Assembly: GCF_032302195.1 (NCBI RefSeq) | Contig: NZ_CP135275.1 | Location: forward strand, 3,782,001 to 3,846,000 | Direction of reading: 5' to 3' | Source: Paenibacillus sp. MMS20-IR301 | Lineage (GTDB): Bacteria; Bacillota; Bacilli; Paenibacillales; Paenibacillaceae | DNA: 64,000 bases | Part shown: one piece after another, positions 46,836 to 54,777 of the stretch | How positions within the stretch are numbered: position 1 is the stretch's first letter | Layout: each line of letters starts with the position of its first letter | Position numbers and translations under genes: made by a program | The notes under the pieces: generated by a model | The model's database searches: none | The model's input: the letters and a program-made list of their open reading frames with translations, nothing else | Told to the model about the DNA's origin: nothing

Positions 46836-49655
46836 CTACACCGTGAACTGAACACGGCTGAGCAAAACATCGCCGGTGAATACCAGATACACATCAGCGG
46901 TGCCGGCAGCCAAGGCTGCTGCTGCTGAATGGCTATGCCATTCCTGGGCAGTACCTGCCGGAACCTCCAGCGTCGCTGCGGGTTCTCCTGCCGGACTGCC
47001 GGTTCTGACCTCAATGCTGCCGCCCTTGACAGAGGAGACCAGCGCTTCAATCCCTGCTGCCCCTTCAGCAAACTCAACATTATTGAAAGCGATCCATGCG
47101 CCATCCTTCACCGGATGCACGGAGGCTCCGCCAGCCTTGCATTCATCCAGGAATACCGCCTCGTAATCATCATAATTCTCTGCTTTGACCGCGGTGTAGA
47201 GGCTGCGTGCCGGAACCGTATCGCCATGCACTCTGATCTTGGCGGACAGCCTGATGTCGCCGGAGGAACGCCCGACGAGAATGTTATATTCCCCGTCCTC
47301 CACACAGTATTGCTCGCGGCTCACATCCCAGAAGGCAAGATCGCTAGCCGGCAGCTCGAAGGAGACTATCTGTGACTGTCCTGCGGCCAGACGGATTTTG
47401 GCAAAATCCTTCAGCTGCTTGAGCGGCCGTCTGATCCGCTTGGATAAGGACTGCACATACACCTGTACCACTTCGTCAGTGTCTGTACTGCTGCTGTTAG
47501 CAAGCTCTACGCTCAAGCTGATTGTTCCAGCCTGCTGCACTTCTTCAGCTGCCAGCGACAGCCTGCTGTAAACTACCTGCGCATAGCTCAGTCCGTGGCC
47601 GAACGGGTACAGCGGCTCTCCGTCAAAGTACATGTAGGTTCTTTTACCCTTGATAATATCGTAATCCATGAATTCCGGAAGCTGGTCTACCGAGCGGTAC
47701 CAGGTCATATTCAGCCTGCCTGACGGGCTGTAATCACCGAACAGGACATCCGCCACCGCATTGCCGAGCTCTTGCCCGCTGTGGGAAGTGTACAGCACTG
47801 CCGGAATATGCTCATCGATCCAGGCGGAAGATATCGGATAGCTGCCCACAATTACAACAACCGTATTCGGGTTGGCGGCATAGACCGCCTTAACCAGCTG
47901 CTCCTGCTCTTCCGGCAATACGATATCCGGGCGGTCGATCTCTTCCTTGCCGTTCAGCAGCGGATGGTTCCCGACGAAGACGACGGCGACCTCAGCATCC
48001 TTCGCTGCTCTGACCGCAGCAGCTATACCGTCTACAATGATATTTTTATGGAATAAGCGCTCACCCTCGTCAGTCGCCTGTACAGCACGAAGTGTGCCGT
48101 CCTCCGGACTGATCACGACCGGCTGATCGTTCCAGGTCCGCAAGCTGACTGCACCCTCTGCCTCCGGCACCAGATTCAGCGATTCCTTCACGTACCAGCC
48201 GTATATTTCATCGGCAGAAGCCGTAAGCGTTCCGGCATCGGTCAGGGTGACATACTGCCCCCGGCTAACCGCCTCAAGCGTATTCGCCGTCCAGCCCCAA
48301 GCCGTATGGCGGAACAGTTCACCATGCTCCGGCTTGTCATGCAGCACCGCGAGCCGCCCGTCTTCACCGGTTATGCCCACCGCCCGGCCGCTGGCCGCAG
48401 ACGTCAGGATTATCCGGTCACTGCCGCTCTCGAAGGCTACCTGCTTGCCCGCCAGCTTCTTTGTTACCCCCTGCAGAGGTGTTACTGCATACGGCAGCGT
48501 ACCGGAATACCAGTCTCTGAACGCTTCATCCCCGAGCGGTCCGATGACAGCAACCCTGGACAGCTTATCCGCATTCAGCGGGAGCGCTGCCTTCTCATTC
48601 TTCAGCAGTACAATGGACTCCTTCGCAGCCTGCAGGGACAAGTCACCATGTGCTTTAGAGAGAATGACAGAATCATCGATACCCGCATACGGATTGCCTT
48701 CTGCCGGATCGAACTCACCCAGCCGGAAGCGGATACGGAAGGTGTTCGACAATGCACGGTCCAGATCCCCCTCGGTCAGCAGACCTTGCTGGAGCGCCTC
48801 ATGAATAACCTTAATGGTCTCCTCCGTCTCCTCGGTCACACTGTCAATCCCGTTCTTGATCGATTCGGCCATCGATCTGGCGAAAGAGTCATAATACTTA
48901 TGATCCTTCACAATGCCAAACAGGTCTCCGGCATCGCTTACAATGAAGCCGTCCATTTCCCATTCGCCCTTAACAATCTCCATCACAGCCGGATGCAGAA
49001 TAACCGGAACACCATTCACCGAATTATAAGCGGTCATCATGGATTGTGCCCCGCCTTCCTTGAAGGCAGGCTTGAAGGCTTCCAGATAGTACTCACGCAT
49101 ATTCCGCGGATCAATACTGGAGGAAGCTACGCCGCGGTCAATTTCGTTGTTGTTCCCGAGGAAGTGCTTCAAGGTTGCTACCGCTTTCAGATAGACCGGA
49201 TGATCGCCCTGAATCCCTTTGACCAGTGCAGTGCTCAGCTGGCCTGTCAGCTCAGGATCCTCCCCGTAAGCCTCTTCCGTTCTGCCCCAGCGCGGGTCAC
49301 GCTCCATATCGACCGTCGGCGCCCACAGGGTCAGGCCGTTAACCGCAGGGTTCTTTTTGTAGAACGCTCTCGCCTCATCACCGATTGCTGAACCGATCCG
49401 CTGCAGCAGCTCCGGGTTCCACGTACAGGCCAGTCCGCTCGGCTGCGGATAGGAGGTCGCTTTGCCCAGCCACGATATTCCGTGCGCCCCTTCGGTCCCA
49501 TGCTTGTAACCGCCTACACCAAGGCGTTCAATCGCCGCCTGATACTGCGGCATCAGACTTACCTTCTCCGCAAGCGTCAGCCGGGAGAGCAGATCCTGCA
49601 CCCGTTCATTCAGCTGCAGCTCTATTTGCTGAAACGGATATGTCACTGTTTCCAT
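46836..49655 (-). CDS. GH3 glycosidase with C-terminal CBM-like domain
   Basis: 939 aa. GH3 barrel (about 25-330) has the DMERDPRWGR motif and nucleophile D241 (FIVSDAGD), typical of beta-xylosidase/glucosidase types. An extra beta-rich insertion of about 120 residues (about 400-525) splits the alpha/beta domain, followed by a fibronectin III-like domain and a final 120-residue CBM6-like sandwich. No signal peptide. ATG at 49655 has AAGGAG 9 nt upstream. Lies downstream of the AraC gene at 49842 on the same strand. Confidence 0.88.
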   Translation of the reverse strand: METVTYPFQQIELQLNERVQDLLSRLTLAEKVSLMPQYQAAIERLGVGGYKHGTEGAHGISWLGKATSYPQPSGLACTWNPELLQRIGSAIGDEARAFYKKNPAVNGLTLWAPTVDMERDPRWGRTEEAYGEDPELTGQLSTALVKGIQGDHPVYLKAVATLKHFLGNNNEIDRGVASSSIDPRNMREYYLEAFKPAFKEGGAQSMMTAYNSVNGVPVILHPAVMEIVKGEWEMDGFIVSDAGDLFGIVKDHKYYDSFARSMAESIKNGIDSVTEETEETIKVIHEALQQGLLTEGDLDRALSNTFRIRFRLGEFDPAEGNPYAGIDDSVILSKAHGDLSLQAAKESIVLLKNEKAALPLNADKLSRVAVIGPLGDEAFRDWYSGTLPYAVTPLQGVTKKLAGKQVAFESGSDRIILTSAASGRAVGITGEDGRLAVLHDKPEHGELFRHTAWGWTANTLEAVSRGQYVTLTDAGTLTASADEIYGWYVKESLNLVPEAEGAVSLRTWNDQPVVISPEDGTLRAVQATDEGERLFHKNIIVDGIAAAVRAAKDAEVAVVFVGNHPLLNGKEEIDRPDIVLPEEQEQLVKAVYAANPNTVVVIVGSYPISSAWIDEHIPAVLYTSHSGQELGNAVADVLFGDYSPSGRLNMTWYRSVDQLPEFMDYDIIKGKRTYMYFDGEPLYPFGHGLSYAQVVYSRLSLAAEEVQQAGTISLSVELANSSSTDTDEVVQVYVQSLSKRIRRPLKQLKDFAKIRLAAGQSQIVSFELPASDLAFWDVSREQYCVEDGEYNILVGRSSGDIRLSAKIRVHGDTVPARSLYTAVKAENYDDYEAVFLDECKAGGASVHPVKDGAWIAFNNVEFAEGAAGIEALVSSVKGGSIEVRTGSPAGEPAATLEVPAGTAQEWHSHSAAAALAAGTADVYLVFTGDVLLSRVQFTV

Positions 49656-49841
49656 TACGTATCGCTCCTTCAATCATTATGATAACGGTTTCATTACAAC
49701 CAAAGCCCAGGCGTCCGCTTTCCTCCGCCCAGCCCGGTTGTCCTATCCTTCACCATCATAAAAGATTAGCGCTTACAGCGACACCTGAACAATTGACATA
49801 AAAATCAGTTCACAATTAGAGATTCGGCATGCAGCTAAAGC

Positions 49842-50798
49842 TCAGGAATCCTTATTCAGCGCTTCATCAGGATAATGAAATTTCATCGCATCCTGTGACA
49901 AGCCCGTCAGCTTATGATCGCCGCTCTTAATGACATAATCGCCTTCCGGCTGGTTCTCCAGCGGCCGGCGGCGGATTTCCTTGGGGGAAGTGCCGTATCT
50001 GGCTTTGAACACTTTGTGGAAATAAGAGTAGGTTCCGAACCCGCAGGCACCGGCGATTGTCTCCAGATTGAAGTCGGTATAGCGGATGCGCTCCAGCGCA
50101 TTCGACAGCCGGATCTCCTGGGTATACTGGATAATCGTGTAGCCGGTCAGCTCCTTGAACAGATGGACTGCCCGCGATACGCTGAGCCCGACATAACCTG
50201 CTACATCCTCTACCCGCAGCGGGCTCAAGGCATGCTTGTTAATATAATGATGCATCCGCATGACCATTTCATTGGAGCGCTTAGGCGTATCCTCTACAGA
50301 GAAGGACTCCACTGCCAGCCGGTCCAGTGACAGGCAGAGCGCGCAGAGCAGGTGGCAGATCAGCTCCGGGCTGTCCTGGGCAATCCGGTGCTGCTCGATA
50401 CTGAGCTGCTGCCACAGGGACAGCATTCCGGCATCCAGATGGATGCGCTGATGGGTCTGGCGGGGCCGTGATTCCCACCACTGCCGGATCCATGCCCCCT
50501 CGCAGAGCAGGTAATAATCTCCGCTCTCGATTTTGCCGTCCATTTCATCGACGGTCAGGTGATAAGGCTCGCCCGGCTCATAGATCAGCAGGTCCCCCGG
50601 CTGGATCAGGCTTATTTTCCCGTTGACCAGCGCACGGCAAGTACCGACCACCTGCAGCCGGAAGAGGAAGAACGGCGGCGGCGTAAAGGAGGTTTTATAA
50701 GGCAGTGTATGAAAAGAATAAGCGCAGGCATGCAGCCGCACATCCACAATGTTCACCGTCCCAGCCAAATAGTATATTTTTATGATCAGATAAAACAT
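49842..50798 (-). CDS. AraC-family transcriptional regulator
   Basis: 318 aa: N-terminal cupin-type sensor (about 20-110) and C-terminal AraC HTH (about 195-290; RVEDVAGYVGLSVSRAVHLFK and TIAGACGFGTYSYFHKVFK). ATG at 50798 has no strong binding site; GTG at 50756 is an alternative. It sits between the GH3 gene (186 bp downstream, same strand) and a divergent sugar-type MFS gene, and may control both. Confidence 0.88.
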   Translation of the reverse strand: MFYLIIKIYYLAGTVNIVDVRLHACAYSFHTLPYKTSFTPPPFFLFRLQVVGTCRALVNGKISLIQPGDLLIYEPGEPYHLTVDEMDGKIESGDYYLLCEGAWIRQWWESRPRQTHQRIHLDAGMLSLWQQLSIEQHRIAQDSPELICHLLCALCLSLDRLAVESFSVEDTPKRSNEMVMRMHHYINKHALSPLRVEDVAGYVGLSVSRAVHLFKELTGYTIIQYTQEIRLSNALERIRYTDFNLETIAGACGFGTYSYFHKVFKARYGTSPKEIRRRPLENQPEGDYVIKSGDHKLTGLSQDAMKFHYPDEALNKDS

Positions 50799-50883
50799 TC
50801 AATATTCCCAAACAATTAACTATACTATAACCAAATCAAAGATAAGGCTGCAAGCTTGCACCGAAAGGAATTTCACCCACTGA

Positions 50884-52095
50884 ATGCTGATAAGAACCTA
50901 TAACCTGCTTCGGATTCCCGGCTATCTGCTATTTATGCTCTGCATGCTGCTGCAGGGAATGGCTATCTCCGTCAGCGCTCCATTTCTGGCAGTCTACTTC
51001 ACAGAAGTCCTTGGCGTGTCGGCCGGAGCCTTCGGAATCTTCACCGCCGTCACCCTGCTCAGCGGGATCGGTCTCAGCATGATGATTGCCAGACGTTCTG
51101 ACCGCAGCCCGGACCGGAGACCGCTGATGGTCGTCTCCATGATTTTTAACGCCATTGCCTTTGCCGGATATATATTCATTCATGACTTCTATCTGTTGCT
51201 GCTCTATATGACCATCTTCACGGCAGCCGGATCTCCGGCAATGCCGCAATTATTCGCCAGTGCAAGAGAAGCTGTGAACGGGGGCAGCTCTGCTGATCAT
51301 GCTTATGCCAATTCAACCCTGCGCTCCATGTTCTCCCTCGGGTTCATCAGCGGTCCGCTGGCCGGAGCCGTTCTGCTCAAGCACTTCGGGTTTCAAGGTA
51401 TTTTCTGGTCAACAGGCCTGTTCTTCCTGCTATGCGCTTTGCTTATACTCGTATTCGCACGCCGCCCCGCTGCAGTAGAACAGCCCCGCCAAACCAGGCA
51501 GCCTGTTGTCTCGCTGCACCGGAATGCCGGGGTCCTGATTCCTTTTATCGTGCTGACACTGCTCTATACCGGACATTGGGCCAATAACCTCAACATAGCC
51601 TTGTTCATTATAAATACGCTTGGAGGCAATACGCAGAATGTCGCATCCATCGCCAGCATCTGCGCCCTGCTGGAAATCCCGTTTATGATCATGCTCGGGC
51701 TGCTGGCGGCCAAATATACTAACAAGCAGCTGCTAGGCTGGGGAATATCCCTTGGCATACTCTATTACCTGATTGTGCTCGGAGCCGGTGAGCTGTGGCA
51801 GCTTATAGCCGGACAAGTGCTGCTCGCCTTCTTCGTTGCAGTCATCTCGGCCGTCGGCATCAGCTATATCCAGGACCTGCTGCCGGAGTTACCCGGTTAT
51901 GCCTCTACGCTCTATACGAATGCTTCCACCATCGGCAAGCTGGCCGGGAGTCTCGCAGGAGGAATAGCTGCACAGTGGACCGGATACCGGTACTCTTATA
52001 TTCTCTGCCTGGTCCTTAGCATGTTCTCACTCGGGCTGCTCATTCTGCCCCGGCGCTCCCTGGCGGCAGCCCCCTCAAAGCATACTGCATCCTGA
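50884..52095 (+). CDS. MFS transporter, sugar efflux (SetA)-like
   Basis: 403-aa major facilitator with about 12 helices. The loop 2-3 basic motif is ARRSDRSPDRRP. Overall pattern resembles SetA-type sugar efflux transporters. ATG at 50884 follows AAAGGAA at a long spacing. Divergent from an AraC regulator and 14 bp upstream of a receiver-domain gene, with which it probably forms an operon. Confidence 0.85.
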   Translation: MLIRTYNLLRIPGYLLFMLCMLLQGMAISVSAPFLAVYFTEVLGVSAGAFGIFTAVTLLSGIGLSMMIARRSDRSPDRRPLMVVSMIFNAIAFAGYIFIHDFYLLLLYMTIFTAAGSPAMPQLFASAREAVNGGSSADHAYANSTLRSMFSLGFISGPLAGAVLLKHFGFQGIFWSTGLFFLLCALLILVFARRPAAVEQPRQTRQPVVSLHRNAGVLIPFIVLTLLYTGHWANNLNIALFIINTLGGNTQNVASIASICALLEIPFMIMLGLLAAKYTNKQLLGWGISLGILYYLIVLGAGELWQLIAGQVLLAFFVAVISAVGISYIQDLLPELPGYASTLYTNASTIGKLAGSLAGGIAAQWTGYRYSYILCLVLSMFSLGLLILPRRSLAAAPSKHTAS

Positions 52096-52109
52096 CAGGA
52101 GGAATACTC

Positions 52110-52547
52110 ATGCCAATTCTGCTTATTGACGATAACCCGCAGGTGCGGGACAGCCTGAAGGTGATGCTGGAACATCTCTCACCGGACACTATAGATAAAG
52201 CGGATATTCTGGAAGCAGACTGCAAGCCTGCAGCAATACAGCTTATCCGCAAATACCGGCCGGAGCTTATCATTACAGACGCCAAGCTGCTTCTGTTAAG
52301 TGAAGCCAGTGTACTGGAGCAGCTCTACGGGGAGCGGAACGGCCGGCTGATTGTGACCAGCAGCCATGATTTCATCCTCCAGGCCTTCTCCCGGGGCGGC
52401 ATCGATGTCCTCCTTAAGCCGGTCAGGCTTGAGGAATTGGACGCTGCTCTGCTTGGCGCATCAGGCACAAACGCCGGCAGCGGCAAGGCTTACAGCCATC
52501 TCTACCAGAACCAGCCGGAATCTGCACAGGCCCGCCAGCTGCTCTAG
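52110..52547 (+). CDS. Stand-alone response regulator receiver protein
   Basis: 145-aa CheY-like protein: acidic pair D7-D8, phosphoacceptor D57 (IITDAK), T83 or S84 (VTSS) and K103 (LLKPVR). No output domain; about 30 extra residues at the C-terminus. AGGAGG precedes ATG. It follows the MFS gene by 14 bp, and no histidine kinase is in the window. The IS1341-type element begins right after its stop codon. Confidence 0.85.
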   Translation: MPILLIDDNPQVRDSLKVMLEHLSPDTIDKADILEADCKPAAIQLIRKYRPELIITDAKLLLLSEASVLEQLYGERNGRLIVTSSHDFILQAFSRGGIDVLLKPVRLEELDAALLGASGTNAGSGKAYSHLYQNQPESAQARQLL

Positions 52548-52552
52548 CTTAC

Positions 52553-52692
52553 AGTGAACTACTCCCACCTATAGAGGTGTGAGCTTCTTGGGAACAGCCC
52601 ATACTTGCTCTGGAGACTACCTTCCGAAGCAGCGGTTAGGCTTATACACCAAGCGATCCCCGCAGTCCCTGCGGTTCCCTTCAGCGTTAGAT
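52553..52692 (-). ncRNA. Probable omegaRNA (reRNA) of the TnpB element
   Basis: In IS605/IS1341 elements a guide RNA overlaps the 3' part of tnpB and the right end. Here the 3' region of about 140 nt ends with GCTCACACCTCTATAGGTG and GGAGTAGTTCA, a hairpin then the boundary motif usual for omegaRNA scaffolds. The guide would be the flanking sequence about 52535-52553, at the end of the receiver gene. Inferred from family knowledge. Confidence 0.6.
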
Positions 52693-53826
52693 TTAGGCGG
52701 TTCCATTGAGCAGACGCAGCCCTTCTGTCCGGATGTTCCTACTTGCATTTACGTCCCGGTCATGCGTGGTTCCGCAGCTTGGACAGCTCCATTCCCGGAT
52801 GTGGAGTCCCTTTTTTTCATCCCGGTGCCCACAGGCCGAGCAGAGCTGGCTGGAAGGGAACCAGCGTCCCACCCGGATCACTTGTTTCCCATACCACTCT
52901 GCTTTGTAGGTCAGTTTGGACAGAAAGGCGGACCACGCGACATCATGAAGACTACGGGCAAGCCTGTGGTTTCGAACCAGCCCCGTGACATTCAGAGTCT
53001 CCACACAGATCACGTCGTGGTTGTTGACGAGTTCCGTACTGAGTTTGTTCTGAAAGTCGTTCCGCTGATTGGCTATTTTTTCATGCAGCTTAGCCACAAG
53101 GATACGCTGCTTCTGGTAATTACGGCTATCTGCGAGGAGGCGCCCCTCCTTCTGGGCCTGCAGCGCTCGGCGCGACAGTTTACGCTGGGCCTTGGAGAGC
53201 CGGTCTGCAGTTTTCATCAGATGCTTCGGATTCTGGACTTTCGTTCCACCCGAGAAGGTGGCAAACGAAGTGACGCCGAGATCCATCCCGATAACCGAAC
53301 CGGTTAATGCCTTCGCTTCCACCTTCGTTTCGCACAGAATGGACACAAAATACTTACCGGTAGCCGTACGGGAGATGGTGGCCGATTTGATCTGGCCCTG
53401 AAGCTGCCGATGCAGCTTGATCCGCACAGGTTCCATCTTGGGCAGTTTCAAATAACGCCCTGCCACAATCGCGATGGTTCCATTCTGATTGTTCGTGGTG
53501 TAGGACTGGACCGGATGTTTACGGGATTTCCACTTTGGAAAACCGGAGGAAGGATGACGGAAAAAGTGGTTATAGGCGGCCTTCAGATGAAGCTGGGCAT
53601 TACATAGGGCCAAGCTGTCGACTTCTTTAAGAAAAGGATATTCTTTTTTGTATTGGGCGGGTGTAGGAAGCTTGATGGGTTCACCGGTTTCCCGGTGCTT
53701 TTTGTAGGCTTCGATGCGATCATTCAGCATGAGGTTGTAGACTTTACGCACACAGCCGAAGCTTCTCACCAAGAAATCAGCCTGCGGAGCACTTGGATAT
53801 AACCGAAATTTGAAAGCTTTGAGCAT
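52693..53826 (-). CDS. tnpB: TnpB RNA-guided endonuclease, IS605/IS1341 family
   Basis: 377-aa TnpB with all RuvC residues in place: D182 (GMDLGVTSF), E276 (ICVETLNV), D358 (THDRDVN). A zinc finger (C329, C332, C348, C351) lies in the C-terminal part; the N-terminal wedge/REC region occupies about 1-170. No frameshift. GAGGTGAGG precedes ATG. TnpB proteins cut DNA next to a TAM guided by omegaRNA, aiding element retention. The intact state suggests a recent or active copy. Confidence 0.93.
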   Translation of the reverse strand: MLKAFKFRLYPSAPQADFLVRSFGCVRKVYNLMLNDRIEAYKKHRETGEPIKLPTPAQYKKEYPFLKEVDSLALCNAQLHLKAAYNHFFRHPSSGFPKWKSRKHPVQSYTTNNQNGTIAIVAGRYLKLPKMEPVRIKLHRQLQGQIKSATISRTATGKYFVSILCETKVEAKALTGSVIGMDLGVTSFATFSGGTKVQNPKHLMKTADRLSKAQRKLSRRALQAQKEGRLLADSRNYQKQRILVAKLHEKIANQRNDFQNKLSTELVNNHDVICVETLNVTGLVRNHRLARSLHDVAWSAFLSKLTYKAEWYGKQVIRVGRWFPSSQLCSACGHRDEKKGLHIREWSCPSCGTTHDRDVNASRNIRTEGLRLLNGTA

Positions 53827-53970
53827 GAAGCCTCACCTCAACTTCTATGAATCAAAACAGGAATATATGTTCTTGTTTCGATTTTACCAAAGATCTTCTG
53901 AAAAGCAAAGACAAACCGTTATCATTCATCCCGCCACTTTAGAAGTGGGGGAATTCTGACAACCGATTTG

Positions 53971-54669
53971 TTAAATCTCCATATCCTTGCCTGTATAATC
54001 CACGAACATGAATCGGCCTTCCGGCATGGTGCGCTGCTCGATCAGCTGCAGGATGCCGTCAGCGCTGGTACGCGGATTCGTCGGGGCTGCTGCTCCACCC
54101 ATGTCGGTGAACATCCAGCCGGGATGTACGCTAAGCACATGAATACCGCGTTCCTGCAATGTAACATGCAGCTTCTGGGAGAACATATTGAGCGCTGTTT
54201 TGGAGATCGTATACGGGAAGCTGCCCGGGTAAGCATTCGTTATACTGCCTGCTTCCGATGAGACATTAATAATAGAAGCCCCCGGCTCTGTCAGGAGCGG
54301 CAGGAAATGCTTGACCACCCGCATCGGCCCGTACAGGTTAATATCCATTGCCGTCCGCATTTCCTCTATATCCAGCTCCTCAAGCAGAGTATCTGTACCA
54401 TTCAGCACCGCGGCATTATTGATGATTACGCCCAGTGTGCGTCCCGCGTCCTTCAGGTCCGCAGCAAGCGCGGCTATTCCGTCTTCATCCGTTACATCAA
54501 GCCTGACTATAGTCATTCTCCCGCCGGAATCTGCGGCAAGCTGCGAGATTTCCGTCTGCTCCGCCGGATACTGCCGTACTCCGGCAATAACCGAGTGCCC
54601 GCGCTCCAGCGCTGCGGTGGCCAGATCAACACCAAGTCCGCGCCCGGCGCCGGTAATTAGAATATTCAT
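53971..54669 (-). CDS. Short-chain dehydrogenase/reductase
   Basis: 232-aa SDR: cofactor motif TGAGRGLG, NNAAVL, catalytic Ser in INVSSEAGS and Tyr-Lys in YTISKTA. The Arg-rich loop favours NADPH. ATG at 54669 has GGAGG 8 nt upstream; extension to 54741 is unsupported. The IS element begins 13 bp after the stop. Substrate unknown. Confidence 0.92.
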   Translation of the reverse strand: MNILITGAGRGLGVDLATAALERGHSVIAGVRQYPAEQTEISQLAADSGGRMTIVRLDVTDEDGIAALAADLKDAGRTLGVIINNAAVLNGTDTLLEELDIEEMRTAMDINLYGPMRVVKHFLPLLTEPGASIINVSSEAGSITNAYPGSFPYTISKTALNMFSQKLHVTLQERGIHVLSVHPGWMFTDMGGAAAPTNPRTSADGILQLIEQRTMPEGRFMFVDYTGKDMEI

Positions 54670-54777
54670 TAGAATTTCCTCCCTTGTTCCCAGTCTGAAT
54701 GAACGCCGCCCCCTTAGGTCCGGCCAGACTACCATACCCAATCTCTGAAAGGGCTGTCAAGCCTCGTACAACGCGGC

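Larger units (their letters stand above)
52553..53958 (-). mobile_element. IS200/IS605-family element, IS1341-type (tnpB only)
   Basis: Contains one gene, tnpB, and no tnpA remnant. The left end has a short hairpin (CCACTT-TAG-AAGTGG at 53934-53948). The right end has the hairpin CACCT/AGGTG flanked by CTC/GAG near 52562-52582 and ends about at AGTTCAC. It inserted between the stop codons of the receiver gene and the SDR gene. Exact ends are estimates; such elements make no target duplication. Confidence 0.8.

Noticed and set aside
52579..53307. 242-aa plus-strand frame over tnpB
   Set aside because: Antisense to an intact TnpB; begins inside the element end.
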